The notes under the pieces: generated by a model
The model's input: only the letters and a program-made list of their open reading frames with translations
What the model was told of the DNA's origin: nothing
Databases searched by the model: none
Part shown: piece by piece, positions 23,462-32,383 of the stretch
Layout: every line of letters starts with the position of its first letter
Numbering within the stretch: the first letter of the stretch is position 1
Translations under genes and position numbers: made by a program
NCBI RefSeq assembly: GCF_018531465.1
Contig: NZ_JAHDTF010000002.1
Span: 62,001-126,000, forward strand
DNA: 64,000 nt
Source of the DNA: Sphaerisporangium fuscum
GTDB lineage: Bacteria > Actinomycetota > Actinomycetes > Streptosporangiales > Streptosporangiaceae
Direction: 5' to 3'

Positions 23462-26188
23462 ATGGAATTTCGGATCATGGGGGCGCTGCGGGTCCAGGAG
23501 GGCACGCACGACCGTACTCCGACGGCCGGGAAGCACCGTGACCTGCTGGCGGTCCTCGTGCTGAACCCGCGCCGCCCGATGACGCTCGCCCGCCTGCGTC
23601 ACCTGCTGTGGCCGAACGAGGACGGCGAGAGATCCGACTCCCTGGTTCGGGGCTACGTCGGCCAGCTGAGGAAGCTCCTCGGCAAGGACGTCATCACGAC
23701 CGTCTCCGGCACCTACACCCTGGCGGTCGACGACGACCAGATCGACGTGCACCGGTTCCGCGGCCTGGTCGACAGGGGCCTTTCGGCGGCGCGCGCAGGG
23801 CACGACGAGGAGGCCCGCTCGCTGCTGGGCGAGGCGCTCGGCCTGTGGCGGGGCGAGGTGCTGGAGGACGTCGACCCCGACGGCCACCGATGGGTCGAGA
23901 CCCTGGCGATGCGCGAGGAGCTGGAGGAGCTGCGCCTCCTCGCCGTCGAGCGGCGCATCGACCTCGACCTGAAGGCCGGCCACCACCGCGAGCTGGTCGC
24001 CGACCTGCGGCAGCTGACCAGGGCGCACCCGATGTGGCAGCGCTTCCACGGCCAGTACATGCTCGCGCTCTACCGCAGCGGGCGGCGGGTGGAGGCCCTG
24101 GACGCCTACGGGCGGCTGCGGGAGGCCCTGGACGACGGGCACGCGATCGAGCCCGACCCCGAGCTGCAGCTGCTCTACCACCGGATGCTCCACGACGACG
24201 TGTCGCTGCACGTCTCGACGGGGCCGCCCGTGCTCCTGCCGTACGACGTGGCCGACTTCACCGGCCGGGAGAGCCTGCTGGGGCAGCTCGACCGGCTCAC
24301 CGCCGATCCGCGGGCCCCGGCGCGCGTCGTGGTCCACGGGCAGGCGGGGGCGGGCAAGTCGGCGCTCGCCGTGCACGCCGCGTGGCGGACGCGCGACCGC
24401 TTCCCCGACGGCGTCTTCTACGCCGACCTGCGCGGCGACCACGGCCGGCCGGTGAACCCCGCGGCGGTCCTGGAGGACTTCCTGCGCTGGCTCGGCTGCC
24501 CGGTGCAGGCCATGCCCGCCACGCTCGAACAGCGGGAGAAACTGTTCCGCACCTACACCGCGGGCCGCCGGCTGCTCCTGCTGCTCGACAACGCCGCGGG
24601 CGAGAGCCAGGTGCGTCCCCTGCTCACTTCGTGCCCGGTGATCGTGACCAGCCGCTCCCCGCTCGGTGGCCTGATCGACGCCGTACGGCTGCCCGTGGAC
24701 GTCCTCGACGACGACGACTCGGTGGCCCTCCTCGTCCAGCTGATCGGCCCGGAACGGGCGACGGCCGAGCCGGCCGCGACGCGCCGGCTGGTGCGCGCCT
24801 GCGCCGGCCTGCCGATCGCGCTGCGCATCGCCGGGTCCCGGCTCGCCGCGCGCCCGGCGTGGACGGTCGAGCACCTGGCGAACCTCCTCGACGACGAGCA
24901 GCGGCGGCTCGACCTGCTGCACTCGGGCGACCAGACCGTCCGCAGCGTCTATTCGGTGGGCTACGAAGAGCTGCCGGACAAGGCCAAGCGCATGCTCCGC
25001 ATGCTCGGGGCGCTGTCGGCGCCCGACTTCGCCCACTGGGTCGCCGTCCTGTTCGGCGACGAGGCCGAGACGCTCGTGGACGCGGGCCTGCTGGAGACGC
25101 ACATGGTGGACGCCGCCGGCCAGGTCCGCTACCGGCTCCACGACCTGACCCGCCTGTACGCGCGCGAGGAGCTGATGGCGCAGAGCGGTGAGGACGCCGT
25201 CCGCCATGTCCTCACCGGGCTCATGAGCGTCGTGATGACCAAGGTGCGGGCCTCCCGGTTCCCGCTGGTGTCGGGCGAGGCCGCGGCCGAGCTCGACCGG
25301 CCGGCCTTCGCCACCACCGACATCCGCGCCTCGGTGAACTGGCTGCTGGCCGAGCGGGTCTTCCTGACCGCCCTGGTGGACGACCTGCACAAGGCCGGGC
25401 TGTGGGACGGCGCCTGGCGGCTCGCTCACCTGCTCACACCGTTCCTGGAGCGCCACCGGTTCATGGACGGCTGGCGGCACGTCGGCGAGCTCGGGCTGGA
25501 CGCGGCCCGGCAGGCCGGGGACGCCCGGGCCGAGGCGCTCATCCTCCGCGACCTCGGCGACCTCCACCGTGCGGAGCAGCAGTGGGACCTCGCCCACGAC
25601 CGGCTGCGGCTCGCGCTCGGCATGTTCCTGCGCGCGGGCGGCCCCAGGGATGTCGCGCACACCAGGCGAAGGCTCGGCCAGGTGCTCCTGGAGCAGGGCC
25701 GGCTGGCCGACGCCGAGCGCAATCTCACCGCGTGCCTGGCCGAGTTCGACGAGCGGGCCGATCCCGCCGGGGCGGCCGAGGCCCGCCGTGCCCTCGGCAC
25801 GGTGCTGCACCGGGCAGGACGGCTGGAGGAGGCCGCGGCCGAGCTCGGCAGGGCCGCGGCGCTGCTGTCGTCCCTGGGCGACCGGCATCGGCACGCCGAC
25901 GCCCTCCTCGACCTCGCCGCCGTACGGCTGTCGCAGGCGCTGGTGCCGGAGGCGAGGGTTCTGGGCCAGGAGGCGAGGAGCATCGCCGTACGGCTCGGCG
26001 ACCGGCTGCTCGACGCGCACGCGCTGACCACCCTCGCCGAGGTGAACCTCGCCGAGGGTGACCCCGGCCGCGCGTGGCAGCTCGCAAAGGAGGCGCTGGC
26101 CGTCTTCGAGAGCACGGGCGACCAGCCGGGACGGGCGCGGGCGCTGGCGGTGATGGACAAGGGCTCGGGCGGCACCGGCGGGCGCTGA
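23462..26188 (+). CDS. AfsR-like SARP regulator (OmpR-type HTH, BTAD, NB-ARC, TPR)
   Basis: A 908-residue regulator of the large SARP class. Domains in order: winged helix (about 1-90, starting MEFRIMGALRVQEG), bacterial transcriptional activator domain (about 95-245), NB-ARC ATPase with P-loop GQAGAGKS near 293-300, Walker B LLLLLDN, sensor TSRSP and GLPIALRIAG, then TPR-like helices from about 640 to the end. Such proteins bind 11-bp-spaced direct repeats and recruit RNA polymerase; AfsR of Streptomyces is activated by phosphorylation by AfsK. The frame is open upstream, but ATG 23462 has GGGGAG at 8-13 nt and starts the winged helix. It sits between the kinase and the secreted protein. Confidence 0.92.
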   Translation: MEFRIMGALRVQEGTHDRTPTAGKHRDLLAVLVLNPRRPMTLARLRHLLWPNEDGERSDSLVRGYVGQLRKLLGKDVITTVSGTYTLAVDDDQIDVHRFRGLVDRGLSAARAGHDEEARSLLGEALGLWRGEVLEDVDPDGHRWVETLAMREELEELRLLAVERRIDLDLKAGHHRELVADLRQLTRAHPMWQRFHGQYMLALYRSGRRVEALDAYGRLREALDDGHAIEPDPELQLLYHRMLHDDVSLHVSTGPPVLLPYDVADFTGRESLLGQLDRLTADPRAPARVVVHGQAGAGKSALAVHAAWRTRDRFPDGVFYADLRGDHGRPVNPAAVLEDFLRWLGCPVQAMPATLEQREKLFRTYTAGRRLLLLLDNAAGESQVRPLLTSCPVIVTSRSPLGGLIDAVRLPVDVLDDDDSVALLVQLIGPERATAEPAATRRLVRACAGLPIALRIAGSRLAARPAWTVEHLANLLDDEQRRLDLLHSGDQTVRSVYSVGYEELPDKAKRMLRMLGALSAPDFAHWVAVLFGDEAETLVDAGLLETHMVDAAGQVRYRLHDLTRLYAREELMAQSGEDAVRHVLTGLMSVVMTKVRASRFPLVSGEAAAELDRPAFATTDIRASVNWLLAERVFLTALVDDLHKAGLWDGAWRLAHLLTPFLERHRFMDGWRHVGELGLDAARQAGDARAEALILRDLGDLHRAEQQWDLAHDRLRLALGMFLRAGGPRDVAHTRRRLGQVLLEQGRLADAERNLTACLAEFDERADPAGAAEARRALGTVLHRAGRLEEAAAELGRAAALLSSLGDRHRHADALLDLAAVRLSQALVPEARVLGQEARSIAVRLGDRLLDAHALTTLAEVNLAEGDPGRAWQLAKEALAVFESTGDQPGRARALAVMDKGSGGTGGR

Positions 26189-26207
26189 CCGGCGGCCTCA
26201 CACGGAT

Positions 26208-26240
26208 TCAACATTTCCTCAACAACCGCCGCCTTACCTT
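26208..26240 (+). promoter_or_regulatory. predicted SARP site and promoter of the secreted-protein gene
   Basis: TCAACA occurs at 26208-26213 and again at 26219-26224, an exact 11-bp period. A -10-like TACCTT follows at 26235-26240, leaving 10 bp. SARP activators bind 11-bp-period direct repeats placed over the -35 region, so this is a likely target of the regulator encoded just upstream. AfsR binds such a site at afsS. Confidence 0.5.
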
Positions 26241-26281
26241 CCTCTCGTCCGCAGCACGACAGCACTCGGAGAGGAACGGAC

Positions 26282-26794
26282 ATGACCACCATCACCGCTC
26301 GCCTGCGCTCGTCCATCGCCGCCTTCGCCCTGGTCGGGGCGGCTTCGGCCGGGGCGCTGGCGACCGCTTCCCCGGCCGGCGCCGCCACGTCGCCGGCGGC
26401 CGCCACCAAGGCCTCCGCGGCCTCGACCGCGAGCACCCTGTCGGCCGTGCGGCGCAACTGCGGGATCGTCACCTGCTCGTGGTACCTGTCCAAGAACAGC
26501 ACCCGGAACCTCAAGGACCAGCTCGGGTCCGGCACCACGTTCGCAACCGGGGCCGCGTACATGATCTGCAGCAAGATCCCGCACCCGATGGGCATGGCCG
26601 TCTGCGCGGCGGCCATCGTCGCCAAGGGATGGTCCGCCGGCCACCACATCGTCGCGGCCGCCAACCGGGGCGGGTGCTTCGTCGCCCGGGTCAACATGGC
26701 CTACATGCTCTCCAACATCGCCCCGCTCCAGTTCGCCAAGGGGCTGACCTTCGACGACGTGCCGCTGAGCAACAAGTACTGCGACGCTGCGTGA
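26282..26794 (+). CDS. small secreted six-cysteine protein of unknown function
   Basis: A 170-residue protein with a Sec signal peptide (basic n-region ending at Arg9, hydrophobic core SIAAFALVGAASAG, likely cleavage after AGA at residue 34). The mature part has an Ala/Ser/Thr linker, then six cysteines at 60, 65, 96, 108, 132 and 167, enough for three disulfides, and two hydrophobic helix-like stretches around 85-120. No catalytic motif is visible. Its size, cysteines and amphipathic helices would suit an extracellular signal, inhibitor or antibacterial protein, but this is speculation. The start has GAGAGG 6-11 nt upstream. It follows the SARP gene by 93 bp that contain a SARP-like promoter. 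Confidence 0.85.
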   Translation: MTTITARLRSSIAAFALVGAASAGALATASPAGAATSPAAATKASAASTASTLSAVRRNCGIVTCSWYLSKNSTRNLKDQLGSGTTFATGAAYMICSKIPHPMGMAVCAAAIVAKGWSAGHHIVAAANRGGCFVARVNMAYMLSNIAPLQFAKGLTFDDVPLSNKYCDAA

Positions 26795-26827
26795 CCTCCT
26801 GACACCCCGGAACCAACCTCTCCCCTG

Positions 26828-26859
26828 CGGGCGGGTGGCGGGCCTCCGCCACCCGCCCG
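26828..26859. terminator. strong bidirectional hairpin after the secreted-protein gene
   Basis: Perfect 14-bp stem CGGGCGGGTGGCGG / CCGCCACCCGCCCG with a GCCT loop between the convergent secreted-protein and XdhC-like genes. Confidence 0.8.
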
Positions 26860-26903
26860 TCCCCCTCACGCCGAGCACGACGATGGCCCTGTCCTGACGA
26901 CGC

Positions 26904-27461
26904 TCAGAAGACGAAGCCACCGGGGCGGGCGTTACGGTCGGCGAGGAGGCCGGCCAGGGTGGAGACGGCGATCTCCGGAGGGGTGCGGGAGCCGATGTTG
27001 AGGCCGATCGGCCGGTGGATCCGCGCGATCTCCTCGGCCGGCACCCCCAGTTCCGCCAGCGCGGCCACGTGCGGAGCCGTGTGGCGCGGGCTGCCCATCA
27101 CGCCGATCCAGCGGCATGGGAAGGTGAGCAGTTCGCGCAGCACGGCGCCGAGTTCGGGTCGGTCGTGGTCGGTGACCACGACGTCGGCCGCCCCGACCGG
27201 CTCGGATGGCGCCTGTGCCACCACCTCGGCGCCGGGCGGCACGCGGCCCGCCGCCCGCTCGGCGCGTTCCGGGTCCGGCTCCAGCAGCAGCACCCGATAT
27301 CCGAGATCGACCCCGTAGCGAAGCAGATATTCGGCCACCGGTGAGGCGAAAACGGCGACGAGGGTGCGCTGATCCGTCTCCGCCGCCATCTCTCCGTGGG
27401 CGAGGGCGCAGGCCGGATCGGTGTGATCGTGGCGGGAATGGACGTCATGCATGCTGGCCAT
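26904..27461 (-). CDS. short XdhC-like protein (Rossmann domain only)
   Basis: A 185-residue protein resembling the C-terminal domain of XdhC/CoxI proteins, which insert sulfurated molybdenum cofactor into xanthine dehydrogenase-type enzymes. The family signature IGVMGSPRHTAPH and the segment HRPIGLNIGSRTPPEIAVS are clear. The N-terminal XdhC_CoxI domain is absent and the nucleotide-binding glycine motif is replaced by FASPVAEYL. No molybdenum hydroxylase gene is in the window, so it may serve an enzyme elsewhere or have another role. The His-rich N-terminus (HDVHSRHDH) is unusual. The start is uncertain because a second ATG lies three codons in. Confidence 0.8.
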   Translation of the reverse strand: MASMHDVHSRHDHTDPACALAHGEMAAETDQRTLVAVFASPVAEYLLRYGVDLGYRVLLLEPDPERAERAAGRVPPGAEVVAQAPSEPVGAADVVVTDHDRPELGAVLRELLTFPCRWIGVMGSPRHTAPHVAALAELGVPAEEIARIHRPIGLNIGSRTPPEIAVSTLAGLLADRNARPGGFVF

Positions 27462-27641
27462 GACAGCAGTCTTTCACCGCTCCGGCGACCGGGGGGATGC
27501 GTCCCGTTATTCCGGTTCGAGAAAACGCGTATTCAGCACTGGCCGTATTCCAGTCGGTGAATAAAGCAGGGATGAGCGCACCTTTTGCCGCATACGATCT
27601 TTTCGCGGTGTGCGGTCCCAATCAACTCGGCGGTGCAAACA

Positions 27642-29294
27642 ATGCGTGCTCGATGGCCCGTGGTGATGGTCGTCCTGGTGGGCCTGATGCTGGCCTTCGC
27701 CGGGTACGCGGTGCTGACCACGCCGGATCCCATGCAGACCCCGCTGGCACGCACGCGCCGGCCGTCCCCCACCCTCACCGCACAGGCCCCGCCGGTCACC
27801 GCCCGACCGGCCGGGACGGTGGCACCGGTCACCGGGACGACGGCGCCCGCCACCGGCCTCCCCCTGCCCGCCTCCCCCTCCACGCCGCCCGTCCAGGAGG
27901 GGCCCGGCGGCACCGCGAGCCGCTACTTCGCCGCCTGGCAGGCCGGTGACCTCACCTCAATGGCCGGCCTGGTCGCCGATCCGCCGGCCGACTTCGCCGA
28001 CCGGCACCGCCGGTTCAGCGCCGACCTGCGGATCGCGTCGTTGTCGCTGACGCCCGGCGTCCCGCGCCTGGTGGGCGCCGAGGCGGCCGAAGTGCCGTTC
28101 CAGGGCGTGCGCCAGGTGACCGGGCTCGGCCCGTGGCCGTTCTCCTCGGTGCTGCGCCTCGCCCTGCGGAACGGCTCGTGGAAGGTGCTGTGGGCGCCCG
28201 AGACGCTGCATCCGTCCCTCAGGGACGGCGGTGGCGTACGGCTGAAGGAGAACAGGTCCCCCCAGGTGCTGACCCGCGAGGGGCGGGCGTTCCCGCCGAA
28301 CAGCAGGGCCGGCGACTACTTCCCCGGCCTGGACGCCGCCGCCGTACGTCTGTCGCTGGAGGAGGTGCCGTCGGGCAAGGTGTTGCTGGCCTCCCCCAAC
28401 CCCACCCAGGCGGGACGGCGCACCACGATCGCGCAGCGGGAGCAGACCGCCGCCGCCCGCGCCCTGGACGGTGTGACGCAGCCCGCGGCGATCGTCGCCG
28501 TGGACGTCCAGAGCAGGCAGGTCCGCGCGGTGGCGGACACCCTGGGCGGCAGGCGGGCCTTCAACGGCCTCTACCCGCCCGGTTCGGCCTTCAAGGTGGT
28601 GACGGCCGCCGCGCTCCTGGGCAACGGCCTGACGGCCGACTCCCAGGTGCCGTGCCCGGCGTCGTACACCATCCCGAACGCCCGCAGCTTCACCAACGAC
28701 GGCGGCGCCGACCGCGGCACGGTCAGCCTCACCATGGCGTTCGCCCACTCGTGCAACACCACCTTCGTGCAGCAGACCTACGAACACCTGCGCGGCGACC
28801 AGCTGCGCGCCGAGGCGGCCGACCGGTTCGGGTTCCGCGAGAAGACCGGCCTCAGCACCTGCCGCATCCAGCCGCCCAAGGACCTCGACGAGCTGGGCGC
28901 CGACGCGATCGGGCAGAACTCCGTGCAGGCGAGCCCGCTGTGCATGGCCGAGGTCGCCGCCGCCGTGGCGAGCGGCGTCTGGCGCCCCGCCCTCATGACC
29001 GACACGCCGCCCGCCGGATCACCGCCGGAGGTGCCCCTGGACCAGGGAGTGCTCGACGGCGTGCGCGCGATGATGGGCGCGGTGGTGACGAAGGGCACCG
29101 CCGCCCAGGCGGGCCTCCCGTCCGGCACCGCCGGGAAGACCGGCACCGCCGAGGTGAAGGGGGCGAGCTCGCATGCCTGGTTCGTCGGCTACCGGGGCTC
29201 GCTGGCCTTCGCCGTGCTCGTCCAGAACGGCGGCAGCGGCCCCGGCGTGGCCGCCCCGCTCGCCGCGAAGTTCCTGAGGGCGCTCCGGGACTAA
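27642..29294 (+). CDS. penicillin-binding transpeptidase with MecA_N-type domain
   Basis: A 550-residue class B-like PBP that crosslinks peptidoglycan outside the membrane. An N-terminal membrane anchor (VVMVVLVGLMLAFAGYAVL) precedes a Thr/Pro-rich linker, an NTF2-like MecA_N domain (about 85-190), a dimerisation segment, and the transpeptidase domain with active-site Ser315 in SAFK, SCN at 370-372 and KTG at 499-501. MecA_N-type PBPs include low-affinity, beta-lactam-tolerant enzymes, though resistance cannot be read from sequence. The frame opens at 27585; ATG 27642 puts the anchor at the N-terminus. Its TAA overlaps the stop of convergent spoIIM. Confidence 0.9.
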   Translation: MRARWPVVMVVLVGLMLAFAGYAVLTTPDPMQTPLARTRRPSPTLTAQAPPVTARPAGTVAPVTGTTAPATGLPLPASPSTPPVQEGPGGTASRYFAAWQAGDLTSMAGLVADPPADFADRHRRFSADLRIASLSLTPGVPRLVGAEAAEVPFQGVRQVTGLGPWPFSSVLRLALRNGSWKVLWAPETLHPSLRDGGGVRLKENRSPQVLTREGRAFPPNSRAGDYFPGLDAAAVRLSLEEVPSGKVLLASPNPTQAGRRTTIAQREQTAAARALDGVTQPAAIVAVDVQSRQVRAVADTLGGRRAFNGLYPPGSAFKVVTAAALLGNGLTADSQVPCPASYTIPNARSFTNDGGADRGTVSLTMAFAHSCNTTFVQQTYEHLRGDQLRAEAADRFGFREKTGLSTCRIQPPKDLDELGADAIGQNSVQASPLCMAEVAAAVASGVWRPALMTDTPPAGSPPEVPLDQGVLDGVRAMMGAVVTKGTAAQAGLPSGTAGKTGTAEVKGASSHAWFVGYRGSLAFAVLVQNGGSGPGVAAPLAAKFLRALRD

Positions 29295-30280
29295 CTGGAC
29301 GGTGCGACGTCCGGGGCGCGTTCGAGATCGCCGGACTCGCCCGCGCGCAGCGCCCTGCGGCCGAAGAAGACGACGTAGGCCAGGAAGGCGCCCTCGGCGA
29401 TCACGCCGATGCCGATGCGCGCCCAGGTGGGCAGCGGGGACGGGGTGACCATCGCCTCGATCAGCCCGGAGACCAGCAGCACCGCCACCAGTCCGAGCGC
29501 CACGCTCACCACGGCGCGCCCCTGCTCGGCCAGCGCCTCGGTGCGTTTGCGCGGCCCCGGGTCGATGGCCGTCCACCCGAGGCGCATCCCCACGGCGGCG
29601 GCCAGGAAGACGGCTGTCAGCTCCAGCAGACCGTGCGGGGTGATCAGCCCGAAAAAGACGTCGAGCCGGTCGTAGGAGGCCATCAGGCCGCCGGAGACGC
29701 CGACGTTCGCGGCGTTCTGCCAGAGGATGTACGGGATCGGGATGCCGAGCAGCACCGACATCGCGATCACCTGCATGGACACCCAGGCGTTGTTGATCCA
29801 CACCTGCCCGGCGAACGCCCCCGCGGGGTGATCGGAGTAGTAGTCGGCGAAGTCGTGCTCGACGAGCTGCCTGATCTCCTCGGGACTCGCGACGGCGGCC
29901 TGGACGCCGGGGTTGCGCGCGATCCACACCCCGAGCACCACCGACACCACCAGGAAGGCGCCGGCCGTGGCCGCCCACCACCAGCGGGCGCGGTAGGCCA
30001 CCACGGGGAACGAGACGGTGAAGAACCGCACGAACTCCCGCCAGGCAGGGGTGTGCGCGCCGGTCACCGCGGACCGGGCCCGCGCGACCAGCGCCGACAG
30101 ACGGCCCACCAGGAGCTGGTCGGACCCGGACCTGACGATGGACAGATGTGTCGCCGTCCGCTGGTATAGGTCGACCAGCTCGTCGACCTCGGCGCCGCTC
30201 AGCGAGCCCCGGTGGCGCACGAGGGCTTCGAGGCGGTCCCATGTCGGCTTGTGCGCGGCGACGAACGCGTCGATGTCCAC
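29291..30280 (-). CDS. SpoIIM-family membrane protein (stage II sporulation protein M-like)
   Basis: A 329-residue multipass protein (Rv3694c-like). A helical cytoplasmic N-terminus of about 100 residues precedes roughly six membrane segments with conserved WINNAWVSMQVIAMSVLLG and GLITPHGLLELTAVFLA. In Bacillus SpoIIM helps remodel peptidoglycan during engulfment; the actinobacterial branch is found with MoxR-DUF58 and RDD genes and has no defined role. It is divergent from the RDD gene by 38 bp and convergent with the PBP gene, where the stops overlap as CTAA. Confidence 0.9.
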   Translation of the reverse strand: MDIDAFVAAHKPTWDRLEALVRHRGSLSGAEVDELVDLYQRTATHLSIVRSGSDQLLVGRLSALVARARSAVTGAHTPAWREFVRFFTVSFPVVAYRARWWWAATAGAFLVVSVVLGVWIARNPGVQAAVASPEEIRQLVEHDFADYYSDHPAGAFAGQVWINNAWVSMQVIAMSVLLGIPIPYILWQNAANVGVSGGLMASYDRLDVFFGLITPHGLLELTAVFLAAAVGMRLGWTAIDPGPRKRTEALAEQGRAVVSVALGLVAVLLVSGLIEAMVTPSPLPTWARIGIGVIAEGAFLAYVVFFGRRALRAGESGDLERAPDVAPSS

Positions 30281-30306
30281 GCATGAGAGCCTATTGGCCC
30301 GCCGGA

Positions 30307-30312
30307 TAGGGT
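30307..30312 (+). promoter_or_regulatory. -10 hexamer of a probable leaderless promoter (RDD gene)
   Basis: TAGGGT, then 6 nt, then GTG. The geometry matches leaderless transcription. Confidence 0.5.
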
Positions 30313-30318
30313 GGGGGC

Positions 30319-31266
30319 GTGTCCGATGTCGTGACCGGTGAGGCCGTCGTCCTCGAAGTGCGGGTCGCCCAGCTGCCGAGCCGCGCCGTGGCCCTGTTCA
30401 TCGACATGGTGGTGCAGGTCCTGGCCATGATCGGTTTGATCATGCTGCTCGGCATGGCGTCCTTCGTTACCGAGGAGGCCGTGGTGATCGCGCTCATGAT
30501 CCTCGTCATGGCGCTCGTCACCGTCGGCTACCCGGTGATCTTCGAGACGCTGAGCCGTGGCCGCAGCCTCGGCAAGCTCGCCCTGGGGTTGCGCGTGGTC
30601 AGCGACGACGGGAGCCCCGAGCGGTTCCGGCAGGCGCTGTTCCGCGGGCTCGCCGGGCTCCTGGAGTTCTGGATCCTGTACGGCGCCCCCGCGCTGATCA
30701 GCTCGCTGATCTCCTCGCAGGGCAAGCGGCTCGGCGACGTCTTCTCGGGCACCATCGTGATCTCCGAGCGCGGCCCCCGCCAGTCCCCGCCGCCGCAGAT
30801 GCCGCCCGCGCTCGCGGCGTGGGCGGCGACGCTGGAGCTGTCCCGGCTGCCCCAGGAGCTCGCCTCCACCGCCCGGCAGTACCTTTCGCGCTGGCACCAG
30901 CTCTCTCCCGCCGTCCAGCACGAGATGGGATCGCGGATCGCCGCGCAGTTCGCGTCGTTCGTCTCGCCGCCGCCTCCGCCCGCCGTGCCTCCGCACGCCT
31001 ACCTCTCGGCCGTCCTCGCCGAGCGCCGCCGCCGCACGGAGGCGCGCATCGCCCGGCAGATGGCGCAGCGGTCGCGGTACGCGCGGACGGCGTACGGCCA
31101 TCCCGTCCCGCAGGCCCACGCGGCTCCTCACCCCGGCCCGTACGCCCAGGCGGCTCCTCCGCAGGCCCCGCAGCCGCAACCCGCCGAAATTTTCTCACCA
31201 GGCGCGCGTACCGCCCCATCTGCGGAAACGCAGCCGGCATCGGGCGGATTCACCCCTCCCGCCTAG
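30319..31266 (+). CDS. RDD family membrane protein
   Basis: A 315-residue Rv3695-like protein. The RDD domain (about 8-150) has the Arg in PSRAVALFIDM and Asp residues in the helices, with the conserved GRSLGKLALGLRVV loop and GKRLGDVFSGTIV. The C-terminal half is cytoplasmic, Arg-rich (ERRRRTEARIARQMAQRSR) and ends in a Pro/Ala tail. Some RDD proteins act as Na+/H+ antiporters, but most have unknown function. Divergent from spoIIM, it completes the Rv3689-Rv3695-type set that is split here by the accessory block. Confidence 0.9.
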   Translation: MSDVVTGEAVVLEVRVAQLPSRAVALFIDMVVQVLAMIGLIMLLGMASFVTEEAVVIALMILVMALVTVGYPVIFETLSRGRSLGKLALGLRVVSDDGSPERFRQALFRGLAGLLEFWILYGAPALISSLISSQGKRLGDVFSGTIVISERGPRQSPPPQMPPALAAWAATLELSRLPQELASTARQYLSRWHQLSPAVQHEMGSRIAAQFASFVSPPPPPAVPPHAYLSAVLAERRRRTEARIARQMAQRSRYARTAYGHPVPQAHAAPHPGPYAQAAPPQAPQPQPAEIFSPGARTAPSAETQPASGGFTPPA

Positions 31267-31320
31267 ATTTTTTTCCTCGCCCCCGCATACATGGCGCGAA
31301 GGCGGGCACTTGGCGACCCA

Positions 31321-31345
31321 ACGGGTCACTGGGGCATTGACCCGT
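31321..31345. terminator. hairpin ACGGGTCA / TGACCCGT after the RDD gene
   Basis: Perfect 8-bp arms with a 9-nt loop, 55 nt after the RDD stop. Together with the next hairpin it separates RDD from the convergent ABC permease gene. Confidence 0.5.
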
Positions 31346-31360
31346 ACGTGGGAAGCGGGT

Positions 31361-31396
31361 ATGGCCGGTGCGCGAGGGAGAGGTCGCGCCGGCCAT
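31361..31396. terminator. hairpin between RDD and ABC permease genes
   Basis: ATGGCCGGTGCG / CGCGCCGGCCAT, 12-bp stem with one wobble and a 12-nt loop, just before the permease stop codon. Likely terminates the importer operon. Confidence 0.6.
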
Positions 31397-31415
31397 GCCC
31401 ATCCCCACGAAGGCC

Positions 31416-32378
31416 TCAGGCCAGCCGGACGCGGGCGTCCAGGAGGGCGTACGCCACGTCGACCAGCAGGTTGGCGACGACCACCGCGGCGGCGCTGATC
31501 AGCACCACCCCCATGATCACCGGTAGGTCGCTGCTCACGAACGCCTGCACCACCGCCTGGCCGACCCCGCCGAGGCCGAAGACCGACTCGGTGACGACCA
31601 CGCCGCCGATGAGCGTGCCGACGTCCACGCCGAGCTGCGACACCACGGGGGTGAGCGCCGAGCGCAGTCCGTGCCGTACGATCACCCGCCGCTCCGGCAC
31701 GCCCTTGGCGCGGGCCGTGCGGATGTAGTCCTCGCCCAGCACGTCGAGCATCGACCCTCTGGTCAGCCGCAGGTAGGTCGCGGCCTGCACCGTGGCCAGC
31801 GTGATCCACGGCAGGATCAGGTGCCGCGCCCACTCGGCCGGGTTCTGCGACAGATCGACATAGGAGTCGGGCGGGAAGATCGGCATCCCCGCCTTGGTGA
31901 GCTGGAAGAACAGCAGGTAGAGCAGCAGCAGCCCGATCACGAACGTCGGCATGGACACCCCGGCGAGCGCGAGGAACGTCAGGAGCCTGTCGAGGACCGA
32001 GCGTGCCCGGGTGGCGCTCAGCATCCCCGCTGTCACCCCGACGATCAGCCACAGCACCGCGCCGCCGAGCACCAGCGACAGGGTCGGCGGCAGGTCCGCG
32101 GCGACCAGCTTGCCGACCGACTCGCCGTTGAAGTACGACTTACCGAGGTCGCCGTGGAGCAGCCGTCCCATGTACTGGCCGTACTGCACGATGACGGGCT
32201 GGTCGAGGCCGAGGTCGCGCCTGATCATGTCGACCTGCTCGGGGGTGGCCTGCCGCCCGGCCAGCGTCCGGGCCGGGTCGCCGGGCGCCACGAAGAACAT
32301 GAAGAACGTCCCGAGCGTGACGAGCCACAGCACGATCACGCCGAGCAGCACGCGCCGGACGATGAATCGACGGAACAT
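31416..32378 (-). CDS. ABC importer permease, DppB/OppB type
   Basis: A 320-residue permease with the usual first helix (RRVLLGVIVLWLVTLGTFFMF), the LAGRQATPEQVDMIRRDLGLD periplasmic loop in pieces and the EAA loop around YIRTARAKGVPERRVIVRHG. It forms the membrane channel with the DppC-type protein. The frame is open upstream into the next gene; the ATG at 32376-32378 is chosen because GGAGGG lies 9 nt before it. It is the last gene of a five-gene operon; the gap to the preceding permease is 5 bp. Confidence 0.92.
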   Translation of the reverse strand: MFRRFIVRRVLLGVIVLWLVTLGTFFMFFVAPGDPARTLAGRQATPEQVDMIRRDLGLDQPVIVQYGQYMGRLLHGDLGKSYFNGESVGKLVAADLPPTLSLVLGGAVLWLIVGVTAGMLSATRARSVLDRLLTFLALAGVSMPTFVIGLLLLYLLFFQLTKAGMPIFPPDSYVDLSQNPAEWARHLILPWITLATVQAATYLRLTRGSMLDVLGEDYIRTARAKGVPERRVIVRHGLRSALTPVVSQLGVDVGTLIGGVVVTESVFGLGGVGQAVVQAFVSSDLPVIMGVVLISAAAVVVANLLVDVAYALLDARVRLA

Positions 32379-32383
32379 CGCGA

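Noticed and set aside
27497..27641. Plus-strand small gene before the PBP
   Set aside because: The open frame continues into the PBP in a different frame and has no ribosome binding site or protein-like composition.
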